Positions 19,272-29,435 are shown, counted from the first letter of the stretch. The stretch is 42,924 nt of DNA from Chrysophaeum taylorii (GCA_029834535.1 JAQMWT010000465.1:1-42924); one strand, 5' to 3'. The notes: generated from the sequence alone by a model not told the origin. Numbers and translations are program-made.

Positions 19272-20996
19272 CCTTGTTAGATTTAGACGCAGGTTTGGGG
19301 GGAATGTTAGGAGATACTGTGAATGACGACATCCACCCTCGGACCCTACTCCAGAGGCTGGAAAAGTGCGTCAAATCATGAATATTCAGTATGTAGTGCG
19401 CGCGCAAGGCCTCCACGCTCGCCCACTGTGAGACCGCTTAGTGAGAGCGCCGGCGTGCACGTTCGTGTTGGTGTCATGGGCCACACGCTCGAGTGGGATG
19501 GGCGGGAGGTCCCCCCCGCGGTTCACAAGGCGCGGAGTGCACCTTACAGGGATCAACCTTTCAGAGACAAAGGGTTGAAAGTGCTGGCGTTCTTTAGTGA
19601 AGAAGAGGCGGTGCTGGACGCCCCTAGAACCTCAACACGGACGACTCCGTCGAAGTTGACGGTCGCGGCGAACGTCAAGACAAAGCTGACGCTCAAGGCG
19701 AGCCCATTGTGGTCTAGAGTTTCAACGCGCGAACATAGGGGACTATCTGCCGGGTGAGAGCCACGATGACGACAATGGCCGCAAGGACGACGGAGATGTT
19801 GATTTGGAAGACGACGATTACGGGAGAGACGAAGAGCAAGATGGTACGGTCTAATTCGACGAGTTTTAAGTTCCTCCAGGCTTCTCGTTCGTCGACAAGC
19901 CGGCATCCTTTCTCCGCGAGGACGAAAGATCCCGCTCTACGTTCTAATTTGCTGCTTGGACACCTCGACGAGGACCTTTGAGAGCCATATGTGGTGATTC
20001 GGGAGGGTGGTCAAGTTCAAGCCGCGGGCCCGGGTCTACAACTGCGACGTTCAGTGGGACAGCAACACGCCTCGTCAGCAGGGGCTTAAACTCGAAAACA
20101 GTGTGGACGACAGTCGAACTCCGACTGTTAAGGCTGATTGCTGGTGCCAGAAGAAGACACTCCCCTCTGCCTCTGCTGCCTCTTCCCGCCGGCCGCTTAT
20201 CCTAGATGGCGCCGACGTCGACGAGACTCCTCGCCAGCACCGCCGCATCGACGACGGAGGCTCGAAGCTCTCGAAGCTCTCAAAGCCGCAAGCGTTGCGA
20301 CTGAAACGCTGCTAGCATTGCAATCGAAGTTAAACGCAACACTCAAACAAACCACCGAGGCAGCCGCATGCTCACGTTCGCACTCCCCCCCCCCTCTTAG
20401 CAGTTGACCTTTAAAGACTTTCCTAAAACCACTGAACGCCTTGCGTGCTCACACCACCGCACTCCCCGCGCTGGTGGCGGTCGCAGACACCTCAGTGGAC
20501 ACCCACGTGTCTCTATTGAGCGTTTTAGCCACTTTGGGCTCAGTCCGCCAGGTGGCCGATAATCTCCTCTCCAGTTCCAAATTTCCGCGGAAATGGAATA
20601 AACTGGAAATTCCCGGAAGTTTCCAGATCGGCTGTCCACTTTTCCGGAAATACGCGAGTCATACCTTGAGGACCTTGAGGGACTTCTGGATGTCTTCTTG
20701 GCTTGCTTGGGTAGATTCCCTGGCGGACTTCTTTGCCAAGGTTTGAACAAATTACCGGGTGAAAACTTCGGTCTGGAAGCGCACGTTATTGCGTCTGTTT
20801 TGTCGCGGAGTGATCCCGGCAGGGCGCCTGGGATCCCACAACCTTGAAGCAACAAAACTCAGTCACTCCAGAGAGTGATTGACCTAGAGGGAGCCCGTGA
20901 TGAACACGGCGTTAGACATCTCGCCATGTTAATGGTAGTAAGAGACTAAGAAAAGAATGGCTAGGGTCACTAGTATAGGGCTAGGAGCACTGAAGT
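19272..20996. other. Unassigned sequence right of element A
   Basis: After the target duplication, 19290-19330 reads GGTTTGGGGGGAA then TGTTAGGAGATACTGTG, which looks like a plus-strand polypurine tract and LTR start of copia type, but no second copy or end was found. The rest holds frames of 70-150 codons on both strands (for example 19323-19757 plus, 19553-19906 minus) without recognisable motifs. 20390-20419 shares CCCCTCTT and GACCTTTAAAGAC with 7630-7656. Confidence 0.3.
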
Positions 20997-21495
20997 CAAC
21001 GCGCGCATGACGCGGCCCTTCCTGGAGACGAGGCGTCGGAGTTCTTTTCGGACGACGAGGTGGGTCGGAAGACGATGCCTCGCTCTTTCCAGTCGAGTTT
21101 CTCAACTTCCTGACAACCAACGGCAGGCCGACGTTGATCGCGAGCGTAAAGTCTTCGCAATCTCGACCCGTCGCACGGCCACTGCAACGGCACCCGATAC
21201 ATCATCGATCGTGTCGTGTCGCCGAGGCTCCTCCAACCAGTTTCCCTGAAGGCCCGCCTTCGCCAACACGATCGACAAGAACCAGGGCCAGACGCCCCGC
21301 AATGTCGGCGTCCTCTTGCCCAAGCCCGTCTTCAGCCACGGCCATCTTAACATGGCTCTCCGCTGAGTGGGCAAGCCCGAGGACATTGTCTCCTGGGTCA
21401 CCGACTCCACCCTACCCCACACGTGCTGCGCAATACCGATAAGCCCTCTCCCGGCGTCTACTCGCGCACTGTCGTCTATGGGGAGGTCCTCGGGT
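20997..21495 (+). pseudogene. Helitron/PIF1-type helicase C-terminus, copy 1
   Basis: Frame-hopping gives GDEASEFFSDDEVGSEDDAS, then VEFLNFLTTNG, DPSHGHCNGTRY-like residues, then QGQTPRNVGVLLPKPVFSHG. The frame ends with PGVYTRTVVYGEVLG and a stop at 21493-21495. The order of the SaD, EFLNSL, NGTR, SQGQT and NVVYKEVL boxes is the C-terminal end of Helitron Rep-helicase, which unwinds DNA for rolling-circle transposition. Several frameshifts and stops are present. No Rep domain or Helitron ends were found. Confidence 0.8.
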
Positions 21496-21600
21496 AGCCA
21501 CCCTCTCTCCCACAGCAGAGTCGTCGGGTTTAGAGCTCAGCAGGCCGCAGCACTGACACATGCGTGTTAAACAGAGAATGAAGAAGTTGAACACCCCTAG

Positions 21601-21815
21601 AAGGACGAGTGTTTGCGAGGGACCGGGTCGAAATGAGCCCAGAGCTAAAGGGGTGTAAGCTCTGGTTTCAACTGGACTTACTGCCTGCACTTGAAGGCGA
21701 GTGTTTGCGAGGGACCGGGTCGAATTGAGCCCAGAACTAAAGGGGTGTAAGCTCTGGTTTCAACTGGACTTACTGCCTGCACTCGAAGGCGAGTGTTTGC
21801 GAGGACCGTCGAAGT
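21601..21815. repeat. Tandem repeat, about 92-bp unit, 2.3 copies
   Basis: Units start at 21601, 21694 and 21786, each with CGAGTGTTTGCGAGG, GGGTGTAAGCTCTGG and ACTTACTGCCTGCACT. The first two are nearly identical and the third stops after about 30 bases. The array lies just downstream of the Helitron helicase stop. Confidence 0.9.
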
Positions 21816-22252
21816 CAGCACAGAACGAAACTTTGTGGGGTTTGAGATTTAGGAAAAAGTGAATGTGGGGTTGGAGATTGGGACCAGGTGAACTTACCGG
21901 CCTGCACTGGCAAAAAAATTAGGGCCGGCGCGGCAGGGCCTTTGGTTGAAAGTATACAAGAAACTATATAAGACACCTTCAAGTGAGAACTACAAGTATA
22001 TAACACAGCGTTCAAGTCATCGAGGTCAAGGTTCGCCTGCGCGGGCGATGGCGACGCCTTCGGCGTGGCGGAGCGCAAGCGGGACGGCGAGGCGCGGGTT
22101 CGGGCCGGCGATGGGCGGCAAGTGGTCTCCCGCCTCGCCGACCGCCGGACGGTTTGTCTCGTCATCCCGAGCCCGCGGCGGTCCGCCGTCGCTCGCCACG
22201 AAGGCGCGAGCCATGACGCGGTTTATCGCGAGAAAAAAACGGAAGATGTCCT
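21816..22252. other. Helitron-associated repeat edge and GC-rich island
   Basis: 21866-21910 contains GGAGATTGGGACCAGGTGAA and ACTTACCGGCCTGCACTGG, which recur at 27592-27840 beside the other helicase copy. From about 22020 to 22230 the sequence becomes GC-rich, with open frames on both strands but no recognised protein. Confidence 0.4.
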
Positions 22253-22390
22253 AAGCAGTCTTGCGTCCTATTGGTAATTTCTCTCTCTAACAAGCTACTT
22301 ACGGCTTATCTTTTCGGTTTTTCTTCTTTCTTTCCTGGTTTGGAAGCAGTGTTGCATCCTATAGGTCATTTCTCTTTATAGCAAGTAAAA
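22253..22390. repeat. Imperfect direct duplication, about 45 bp
   Basis: AAGCAGTCTTGCGTCCTATT at 22253 recurs as AAGCAGTGTTGCATCCTATA at 22344, both continuing into a TTTCTCT tract and an AGC(A/T)A(A/G)... stretch, 91 bases apart. The flanking AAACGGAAGA / ATACGGAAGA is also repeated. Confidence 0.7.
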
Positions 22391-22990
22391 AGAAAATACG
22401 GAAGACTGACAGGACACACAGACGGGACGTACATTGAACTTCCCGTTTTTTGCGATCCGTCTAGTATGCAATATACTGATATACGGAGTTGGCGACGACG
22501 GTTTCGCGCACGCATTAATCACCCGAAGAGCTTTGGCAAACAGCCTCTCTTCGAGAGGGTTAGTTTTTCAACCAAAGGATAAAGTCTGCGCCTCTCAACT
22601 CGTTAACAGCTACAAATCCTGTTGATGGAACCGAGTTCCAGAGACAGCTGCGAAATCGGATAATGGGGCCGGCCGTCCGTCCGACCGTCTACTATCGAAA
22701 ATATAAGGGCGATGTAGCTATTAGGGGGCGACCACGTTGGATTTTATATGTATAGAGAACAGTAATCACAACTGTGTTGCCCTTCAGCAGAGCGTGAGAA
22801 CAGTGGTAGTCTGTCCTCGAATCTGTCTCTTAATCGAGGACAGCCGGTGTGAATAACACAGCGTTTTCTTAAATCAAAAGGTGGCAAAGTTAAGTGAACT
22901 AACCCTATAATAGGGGGTACTAACCCTAATTCGGATTTTCTATCTCTACGCCCTCACAGATTGAACGCGGGGAGCGAAATCTGGATCAAA
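22391..22990. other. Possible 3' LTR/UTR region of element E
   Basis: This lies directly 3' of the copia RNase H frame (minus strand), where a 3' UTR, polypurine tract and LTR would be expected. On the minus strand a purine-rich run (GAGGGCGTAGAGATAGAAAA, 22935-22954) could be the polypurine tract and TACATATAAAA (near 22750) a TATA-like site. No second LTR copy exists in the window, so boundaries are not called. Confidence 0.3.
22811..22843. other. Perfect 10-bp hairpin
   Basis: CTGTCCTCGA, a 13-base spacer, then TCGAGGACAG. The arms are exactly complementary. It lies in the presumed 3' region of element E. No poly-T run or other terminator feature follows. Confidence 0.7.
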
Positions 22991-23690
22991 CTAAGCAGGA
23001 AGCGTCTTACCATCGACAAGAATGTAGAGAGTGTTCTGGACAGAGTCGTACGGTGGAAGAGTAGCCGAAAGAGTAACTTGATGTGATGGTGGTGAGGATG
23101 AAGTGGAGTGAACGCCGTAGGCGTTTTTGAACTTGTGAAACAAGTTGCGTGGAAGGAGCTTCGAAAAATGATCAGCGACCTGGTAGAGAGTAGGACACCA
23201 GAGAGGTCTAATGATCGAATTAGCTTGGTAGTCACGAATGCGAAATTCTCGTAAGTTGATATGACGAGAAGGAGCACTGACTTTAGGATGATTAGCGACA
23301 TGTAGTGCGCTAGCGTTATCAATAAGCAATGGAATAGCGTGAGCGTGATCACACGAAAACAGATAGGGGTGAGATGAGAAAAGCTTGTAGAACCAGTGAC
23401 ATTCATCAGCGGCTGCGCTGGCGGCGATGAGTTCAGCTTCCATGGAGCTTCTGGCAGTAAGAGTTTGTCGTTGCTAGACCAAAATACGAGATTGCCAAAG
23501 ACGAATATACATGCACCAGCATTGGACCGTAAGCGAGGGCCAGAACGATCAGCAAAGCTTGCATCAGCAAAACAGATGATAGGTGAACGAAGGTGATGCA
23601 GTTCAGAATAGCGGGCGATCAGATGAAGAACGAAGGGGGTAATAGACGGGCTGGCGGATGAATGGTCGAGGGAGTCATTCGGAGTGCCCT
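22991..23690 (-). pseudogene. Copia RNase H of element E
   Basis: From 23690 leftward one frame reads IICFADASFADRSGPRLRSN and NLVFWSS (first aspartate and the W-S-S strand). After a frameshift near 23440 it continues with MEAELIAASAAADECHWFYK, LLIDNASALHVANHP and SRHINLREFRIRD. VADHFSKLLP is the normal end of copia pol. The residues are well kept, the frame is not. Confidence 0.85.
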
Positions 23691-23691
23691 T

Positions 23692-24852
23692 TCAGTAGCG
23701 AAGTAAAACATATAAGTGCAGAAGGTGTGTTTGGTCGGGGTTGTGCATCCCCTTGCAGGATTTGTTGCACAAGGTGGTGATGTCAGGCCGACATGTGACA
23801 GACAAATAAATGCTGGTGCCACAGTAGAAAGGGAAGTTTTGGCGTAATACGTCTAAGGTAGTAGCCAAGTCTGAGAGAAGTTTAGTAGAAGGTTTTTGGA
23901 TGAGGATGTCCGAATAGGGGACGTCTAGACTATGTAGGTTGAGCTTATGCTCAGCAGGCATCTTGTTGATCTTCGCTGCTACATTCATAGTGAGATGACC
24001 AGCGGAGACATTGTAGTGAACATCGATGCCAAGAAAGGATCGGATGTTGTCATGCCACGTACCTTTGCCATATTCAGTCTCCAGAGCGGTGCGAAGAGAC
24101 GCAATTTTGGCAGTGTTGGTACCAGTGATCAATAGGTCATCGACTGTAACGGATACTAATACCCATTTGTTGATAGGCCGATCCCAATTAATATAGAGAC
24201 AAGTGTCGGCTTGTGAGCGTTCGAACTCGTGTTGTCGAAGAAACGAGTCGAGCTTAGTGTTCCACAACAAAGCTGACTGTTTGAGGCCCTAGAGAGCCTT
24301 GATGAGTCGGAGAGCGAGCTTCGACTCTTGATGGTTCTTCTGTGTCTGCTGGATAAGATTCGGCGAGACACGTATTCCTCCAGGAAAGTCGATCCATACT
24401 GGGCGATCGAGTGCCGATTGGATGAATGCCTGAGGAATGTCCGCGTGCGCGACCGGGAGCTTGTGCTTCACAGCGATGGCGAGCAGTAGCCGGTTGGTAG
24501 CAAGCATTGCGGTTGGGGAGGATGTGGCATAAAAGTCAATGCCTACACGTGCCAAGCAACCTCGGGCGACTAGACGAGATTTATAGCGGCCCGGAGTGCC
24601 GTCAGCAAAGTACTTGATCTTCAGCACGAGCTTCGTCGAGATAGACGAACGGTCGGGCGGTAAAGGTTCCAGCTTGAAGACACCGTTGGAGCACAATCCT
24701 TCCATTTCCTTGTGAATCGAAGCGACATGCTTTAACTTATCATCTTCGCGGAGTCCTTTGAGTTCGACAATCTTTTCAGGCTCATAGACAATATCCTCGG
24801 CGGTCACGAGCTGTAACACGACGTGATCGATGTGCTTCAAATCATAGTCCAT
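23692..24852 (-). pseudogene. Copia reverse transcriptase of element E
   Basis: The N-terminal half (24289-24852) has HKEMEGLCSNGVFKLEPLP, YKSRLVARGC and HADIPQAFIQSALDRPVWI, the fingers/palm of copia RT. A stop/frameshift at about 24285 precedes the C-terminal half (23692-24270) with the catalytic box as SVTVDDLLITG and FLGIDVHY as connection. VTVDD replaces the usual YVDD. Reverse transcription activity is lost through the break. Confidence 0.85.
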
Positions 24853-24855
24853 GAC

Positions 24856-25989
24856 TTATTGTAGAATATCTTGATTCGGATCACTTTGGCTTAGGAAGAG
24901 GTGTCCGAGTTCGCCAGAATCATGCATGAAGGCATGCCTGCGACGAGAAGCTAGGTGGTAGTGTTGATGCGCGGAGATGTCCCACAAGAGAGAGGAACCC
25001 ATACAACAAAATTCTCGATTCCATTGACGCACATAGTACTCTGCCGGTGACATTTCGTCATGGCACACGTAGTTCTCGAGAACATAATTGTCGTTATCAA
25101 GGTGGTCAACCAACACAGATGAGTGGTATGGCTTCCTGGGGAAGTCAACATGCAAGAGTTCTGCGTCGGTTTCTCTCTGCAAGTCCAGTGCGGTGCCGCC
25201 CATGATACCATAGTCTTGTGTGGTGCTTGCAAGGAGACATCCTTTCGGGACATCATTAGGCGGCTTAGCATCTCTTCGAATGTTGAGAGCAGAGGCGATG
25301 CTGGTGGCGTGGCCCTGGTGCAGATCGCTGACACTGATGAGGAACATCAATGTGCTGGACATGTTGGCTGTGGCGTGAGCCGTGGATTGCTCCTGCTGGT
25401 GTTTTCAATTGCGACCATACTCTGAGGCGATAATGCGTCTGGTGAAGAGTTTTCCATCGTCAACACGTTTCACAATATAGAGTTGATTCTTAGGGATGCG
25501 GAATCCACGTTCGTCATTGAGATCTGCTTTGAGCTTGTCGCTCTGGTTGCGATGCACGAGAACTGGTGTAAAAACTGAATCGTCGAGAACAACCTCTAGG
25601 CGATATTTTCGTTTGGGCATCGGCATGCTACCATCCGGCGGAGGTGGCCGGTTGAGGAACGAAAAATCCCGTTCAGATGTCGCGTCGCTGACGGGACTTG
25701 AATCAGCAGCGGGAGTTGGATCCGGTTCTTAGTGTTCGTCGTCATCGCTAGGTTTATCATCGTGCTCGTCTTCGTGCGTGTCGCCCTCATTTTTTGATTC
25801 CTGTCTAACTTCCGGCATTTGCTGTTCGCTTATAGCTGGTAGCGGGTCCTCTTGTCGTCCCTTTGTTGGGATCTGTGCGAGTGCTTTGATCCGTTCGATC
25901 TCCTTGTTACTGTTGACTGGCATGTCTGCGTCGACATGGAAGTCGTTTGAGGTGACGATTTTCCCATATCGCCATTGATGTACAAGCAA
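24856..25989 (-). pseudogene. Integrase-RT spacer region of element E
   Basis: Three consecutive minus-strand pieces (24856-25362, 25405-25626, 25729-25989) fill the gap between integrase and RT. The middle one (RLEVVLDDSVFTPVLVHRNQ) and the acidic end of the third (EDEHDDKPSDDDEH) resemble variable copia spacers. No enzymatic motif is visible. Stops between pieces show decay. Confidence 0.5.
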
Positions 25990-26043
25990 GATAGAGCTGT
26001 GAACTTCTCGGATAAATCGGTCCGTTCCGGGGAGGTTCGGGAG

Positions 26044-26893
26044 TTAGTTGTTACTATGAAAGTAAGAGGCGGAGACGCTGGAGGGTTCCAGCTTGCGACT
26101 TCGAGGGTAGACAAAAGTGACAGGTTCGCCAAAGGGGGGAAGCTTCAAGAGCGGTGCCATGGGTGACATGATACACCGGGGAACGGTGCATGGCAAGTTT
26201 GTGCGCGAGGGCAGTCCATGAGAGCGCTGGTTGTCGGCTTGGATCTTATGCAGGAGAGCAAATGGGTGATAATATTCAGCGGCAATAGACTTTCCTTCGA
26301 TGCGTACACTGCGAAGGTGGAGGAGACGAACTACGGTGCCTCGGGTGTTTTCCTTGATAATGTTTTCAGCAAAGTTCCGCTGGTGGAGGTGGCGACCAAG
26401 GATTTGGAATTGGAGACCAAGCTGCATCTTGAGGGAGTGGAAAGCTTCGGAGCGAAAAGTTGAGAAGGCATCAGATGATATGATCTTCGCATTGACATCG
26501 AATTCGACTTTAATCACATTGGCCACATAGAGGATGCCGGCCAGAACATCCTGTGCGTCTAATTTCCGCAGGAAATAGACCCATTTGTGTGCTGAGATAA
26601 TACACATAAAGTGCATGATATAGCGAAATCCGCCGTAGCACTTGCGGATGCTCGGGTATGATACTTCCATGTGGAGGTGTTGGCCAGGAGCGTAGGCCAG
26701 TTCGTCCGGTGACCAGAAATTGTTCTTGTGACTGAAGCTTACATGCGATTGATTGACAGCGCTTGCATTCACTGCAGTCTTGCAGACACCGATCATCACC
26801 TGGGCGGAGATTCGTTACATTAGCGGCAATCGTGCGGCGAAGAATCTCGGGTTGTTGGTGGTGTATGCGGTGCCAGCGAGTGACGAAAAGCAC
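26044..26893 (-). pseudogene. Copia integrase of element E
   Basis: The upstream piece (to 26893) shows WHRIHHQQ and CSECKRC, the H-H-C-C zinc module. After a frameshift near 26800 the core reads HMEVSYPSIRKCYGGFRYIM, KIISSDAFSTFRSEAF and NFAENIIKENTRG. The second acidic residue (SDAF) and third (FAEN) are in place, but the first is E instead of D, and the usual SDNG is SDAF. It looks mutated at the active site as well as frameshifted. Confidence 0.75.
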
Positions 26894-26905
26894 TCTTTTG
26901 GCGTG

Positions 26906-27540
26906 CTGAATGGTGCCGGGCTGGTGCCCGCGAGCCAGGCAGGCATTGATCCTCCAAGCCGTCTACGGCGACCTCGCAGAGTATTTCCACGACCCGCGGC
27001 GGCTCTTTCAGCGCGCCATTCTCAGGCCCCGTCGAAACGATGTTGTCGATGCTGACAACGCGGGCATGACCGCGGCCTTTTTTTCCCGGAGACGAGGCGT
27101 CGGAGTTCTTTTCGGCCGACTAGGTTGGGTCGGAAGCCGACGCCTCGCTCTTTACAGTCGAGTTTTCAACTCCCTGACAACCAACGGCATGCTGACTTTG
27201 AGCGCGAGCTTAAGGTCTTCGCAATCTCGACCCGTCCCACGGCCACTGCAACGGTACCAGATACATGATCGATCGTGTCGTTGTCACCGAGGCTCCTCCA
27301 ACCTGTATCCCTGAAGGCCCGCCTACGCCAAACGATCAACAAGAGCCAGGGCCAGACGCCCCGCGAGGTCGGCGTCCTCTTGCCCAAGCCCGTATTCTGT
27401 CACGTCCAGCTAGCTCTACGTGGCTCTCTGTCGATCGGCAACCCCGAGGATTTGCTCTTCTGGGTCGACGACTCCACCCTACCCCACACGTGCTGCGCAA
27501 TACCGATAAGCCCCCTCCCGGCGTCTACACGCGCACTGTA
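26906..27540 (+). pseudogene. Helitron/PIF1-type helicase C-terminus, copy 2
   Basis: Starts further upstream than copy 1: QALILQAVYGDLAEYF, LFQRAILRPRRNDVVDADNA (the RAILAPxN box), then SEFFSAD, NSLTTNG, DFERELKVFA, DPSHGHCNGTRYMIDRVV and INKSQGQTPREVGVLLPKPV. It stops at GVYTRTV, just before the VVYGEVL ending seen in copy 1, and joins a short-repeat region. Roughly 85-90 percent like 20997-21470 by eye. Frameshifts and a stop are present. Confidence 0.82.
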
Positions 27541-27840
27541 GGTGAACTTACTGGGACCAGGTGAACTTACTGGAACCAGGTGAGCTTACTGGGGTTAGAG
27601 ATTGGGACTAGGTGAACTTTGTGACCCGATGAGCTTCCTGGGTCCAAGTGAACCTACTGGGGTTTTTAGAGTAAACTCAAAGGATAGCAGCGTGTGCGGA
27701 TCAAAGCAGCTTAGATTGGCGGGGGTGACGGCGACGAGTTCAAAGGAGAGTGGGGTGAGTGGATGTGAGCACGAGAGGGTTTACGCCGAATTTACTGGGG
27801 TTAGAGATTGGGACTAGGTGAACTTACTGGCCTGCACTTG
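27541..27840. repeat. GTGAACTTACTGG short-repeat region
   Basis: Three back-to-back 19-21 base units (AGGTGAACTTACTGGGACC type) occupy 27539-27597. Looser copies follow at about 27608-27622, 27645-27662 and 27813-27832. The right end (GGCCTGCACTTG, 27829-27840) is the same as the edge of the arrays at 21684-21694 and 21893-21910. It cuts off element C1. Confidence 0.75.
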
Positions 27841-28200
27841 TCTCAATTATGTCACAATAGAATGTGCGCCTTTCCTCTGGTGAGAGTGGGTGAAGATGGT
27901 TAATAAAGGCGGGGAGATATTCAAATAATAATACAGTAGGAAAACGGTGGCGTAGCATACGAACAAGCGTATCATCAGACTCAACAACAAATTTTACAGT
28001 GATATTTGAGCCTAAGTCATTAGTGGCGTGAGACAGGAACGCCGGAGTTGACAAACCAGAACAAAGTAACATGACAGAGGGTTTGCGGAGATTGGACTCT
28101 TGTGAGAGAAACACTGGGCGTGAGAGTAGTCAAGTTAATGGCTGCGTATTTTGCTGAACAAATTTGTTATGTTTCCGAAGATTGAGAACCAAAGGGCGAA
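27841..28200 (-). pseudogene. Possible C5-methyltransferase N-terminus in C1
   Basis: The frame PWIRPLVLNLRKHNKFVQQN runs into a stop (TGA near 28129), then continues in frame with VMLLCSGLSTPAFLSHATND and VKFVVESDDTLVRMLRHRFP. This resembles methyltransferase motif I (L-F-S-G-x-G/S-x...), the acidic end of the next strand (VVESD) and the following NFP-type helix; A has VVILFSGAGGSTFGLQRAN, VVSALDSSD and NFPSIP in the same order. Motif IV would follow but the sequence is cut at 27840. It sits downstream of the protease, as in A and B. Chance resemblance is possible. Confidence 0.45.
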
Positions 28201-28265
28201 TCCACGGGCGATCTGGTAAAACTCTTTGGAGTAGGTAGTTGTAGTATGCCAGTAGATCCCTGTTT

Positions 28266-29435
28266 TCATGGTATCGCTTGAGGGGAAATGCGAGAGACCG
28301 AACAAAGTTCGAGCCGCTTGTCGCGCGCGATGTTGTAAGTGAGACAAGGGAGAGCAGGTAAATTAGCGGCTACATAGTGTATGGGTATACGTACATCTTT
28401 GTCTATGCGGCTCGTGAGAGCGCTGGGCTTTGGCTCAGCTCGATCATTGAACACAGTGGTCAGGTTCGTCCGGTTCCACTCGAGCATGCTCAGGATAGCG
28501 AGATGTCGGTCATGCACTGGCGGAAGACATAAAGCGAAGTCGATCTTAACATAGCCGACTTGTGGATGATCTGGTAGGGGAATAACAATGTTACGTGTTA
28601 ACATCATGTGTGATGCCCGTTGTTGTCCTGTAGCCGTCCGAATAACAATCGGCGCGTATTTGGAGTCCAATGGAATTATATGATTGGGTATTGCGAAATC
28701 GTAGGTGGACATCAATGAGATGGTAGCACAAGAGTCAATATATAGAAAAGAGCAATGTGGAGGGACACTGTTTACCTTCATGTAGTTGGTGAGGAAGGCG
28801 TTTTCCGAATGTGGGCGAGTAGTGGAGAGGCTGGCTGTGAAGAAGTTCTTCAGCAATAACAGATTCGTTGGAATAATAATCGGTTGAACAGGTGGTGATG
28901 GTTCGTCAGCCTCATCAGCCATGCCGTGCTTTTCATCAAATGACGATAGCGAAGTATGATCGGCATCCCTTTTGGTTTCGGCTTGTGATGATGTGTTGAG
29001 GGCAGATTGGACCTGTGAAGATAGCGAGGACAATAATGCTGGTGGTAAAGCCGAGATGGCGGAAGCGGTAAAGAGGTTAGACACAGTATTGGAAGGATTA
29101 CCCTGTGTGTTTGTAGTAGGAGGAGTTGTCTTTGGGGTGGGAGCAGCAACAACAGTATGGTGTTGTGGCTCCACGTAGTTTAACGACTTTTCGGTCGAGG
29201 ATAGATGAACGTCTACATCACAAATGATGTCTTCTGCAAACATGAGCTGTTCGTTTAGACGAAGTAAACTACGGTTGTCCTCAGTAGATGTCGTTGACAG
29301 AATGTCAGCTGATTGTAATAGAGTCTCAAATAACTTGTCGATACTGTGTTGTAGCTGAGCCGTGGTGTCATTATCTGTCACATGCTTCGTGAGTTCGCTA
29401 CACTGTTCTCGCAGGGTGTTTAAGGTGTGGTCGAT
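28266..29435 (-). CDS. Protease-like polyprotein part of C1
   Basis: Open from a TAA at 29436-29438, overlapping the end of gag by 38 bases in the +1 frame, so probably reached by frameshifting. Residues 1-100 are helical and include the peptide STEKSLNYVEP encoded by the recurring 20-base motif. Pro/Thr- and Ser-rich linkers follow. About 28450-28760 resembles a retropepsin: FLYIDSCATISLMS in the active-site place and LAILSMLEWN in the place of the I-L-G strand, but the glycines of D-S-G and I-L-G are replaced. It may be mutated or a distant type. Confidence 0.55.
   Translation of the reverse strand: MDHTLNTLREQCSELTKHVTDNDTTAQLQHSIDKLFETLLQSADILSTTSTEDNRSLLRLNEQLMFAEDIICDVDVHLSSTEKSLNYVEPQHHTVVAAPTPKTTPPTTNTQGNPSNTVSNLFTASAISALPPALLSSLSSQVQSALNTSSQAETKRDADHTSLSSFDEKHGMADEADEPSPPVQPIIIPTNLLLLKNFFTASLSTTRPHSENAFLTNYMKVNSVPPHCSFLYIDSCATISLMSTYDFAIPNHIIPLDSKYAPIVIRTATGQQRASHMMLTRNIVIPLPDHPQVGYVKIDFALCLPPVHDRHLAILSMLEWNRTNLTTVFNDRAEPKPSALTSRIDKDVRIPIHYVAANLPALPCLTYNIARDKRLELCSVSRISPQAIP
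29178..29197 (-). repeat. Recurring 20-base motif, copy 3
   Basis: Minus strand CGACCGAAAAGTCGTTAAAC, two differences from the consensus, followed by TAC. Encodes TEKSLNY in element C1. Confidence 0.7.
29398..29435 (-). promoter_or_regulatory. Candidate +1 frameshift overlap gag/protease
   Basis: The gag frame ends at TAG (29398-29400). The next frame is open from 29435. Within the overlap lies CTT-AAA-C (29418-29424). Slipping from CTT to TTA would give AAC next, exactly the downstream frame. This is the logic of the Ty1 CUU-A-GGC site, with AAA as the hungry codon instead of AGG. Confidence 0.45.

Larger units (their letters stand above)
22991..26905 (-). mobile_element. Ty1/copia element 'E', 5'-truncated
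   Basis: Minus-strand order is integrase zinc region, integrase core, spacer, RT, RNase H: the copia order (integrase before RT). Gag and protease are absent because the sequence switches to a plus-strand Helitron fragment near 26905. At least four frameshifts separate the readable pieces. No target duplication or LTR pair was found. Confidence 0.85.

Noticed and set aside
19290..19330. Polypurine tract plus TGTTAGGAGATA as a copia LTR start
   Set aside because: Suggestive, but no second LTR, no end and no adjoining RNase H were found, so it is only noted in the description of the region.
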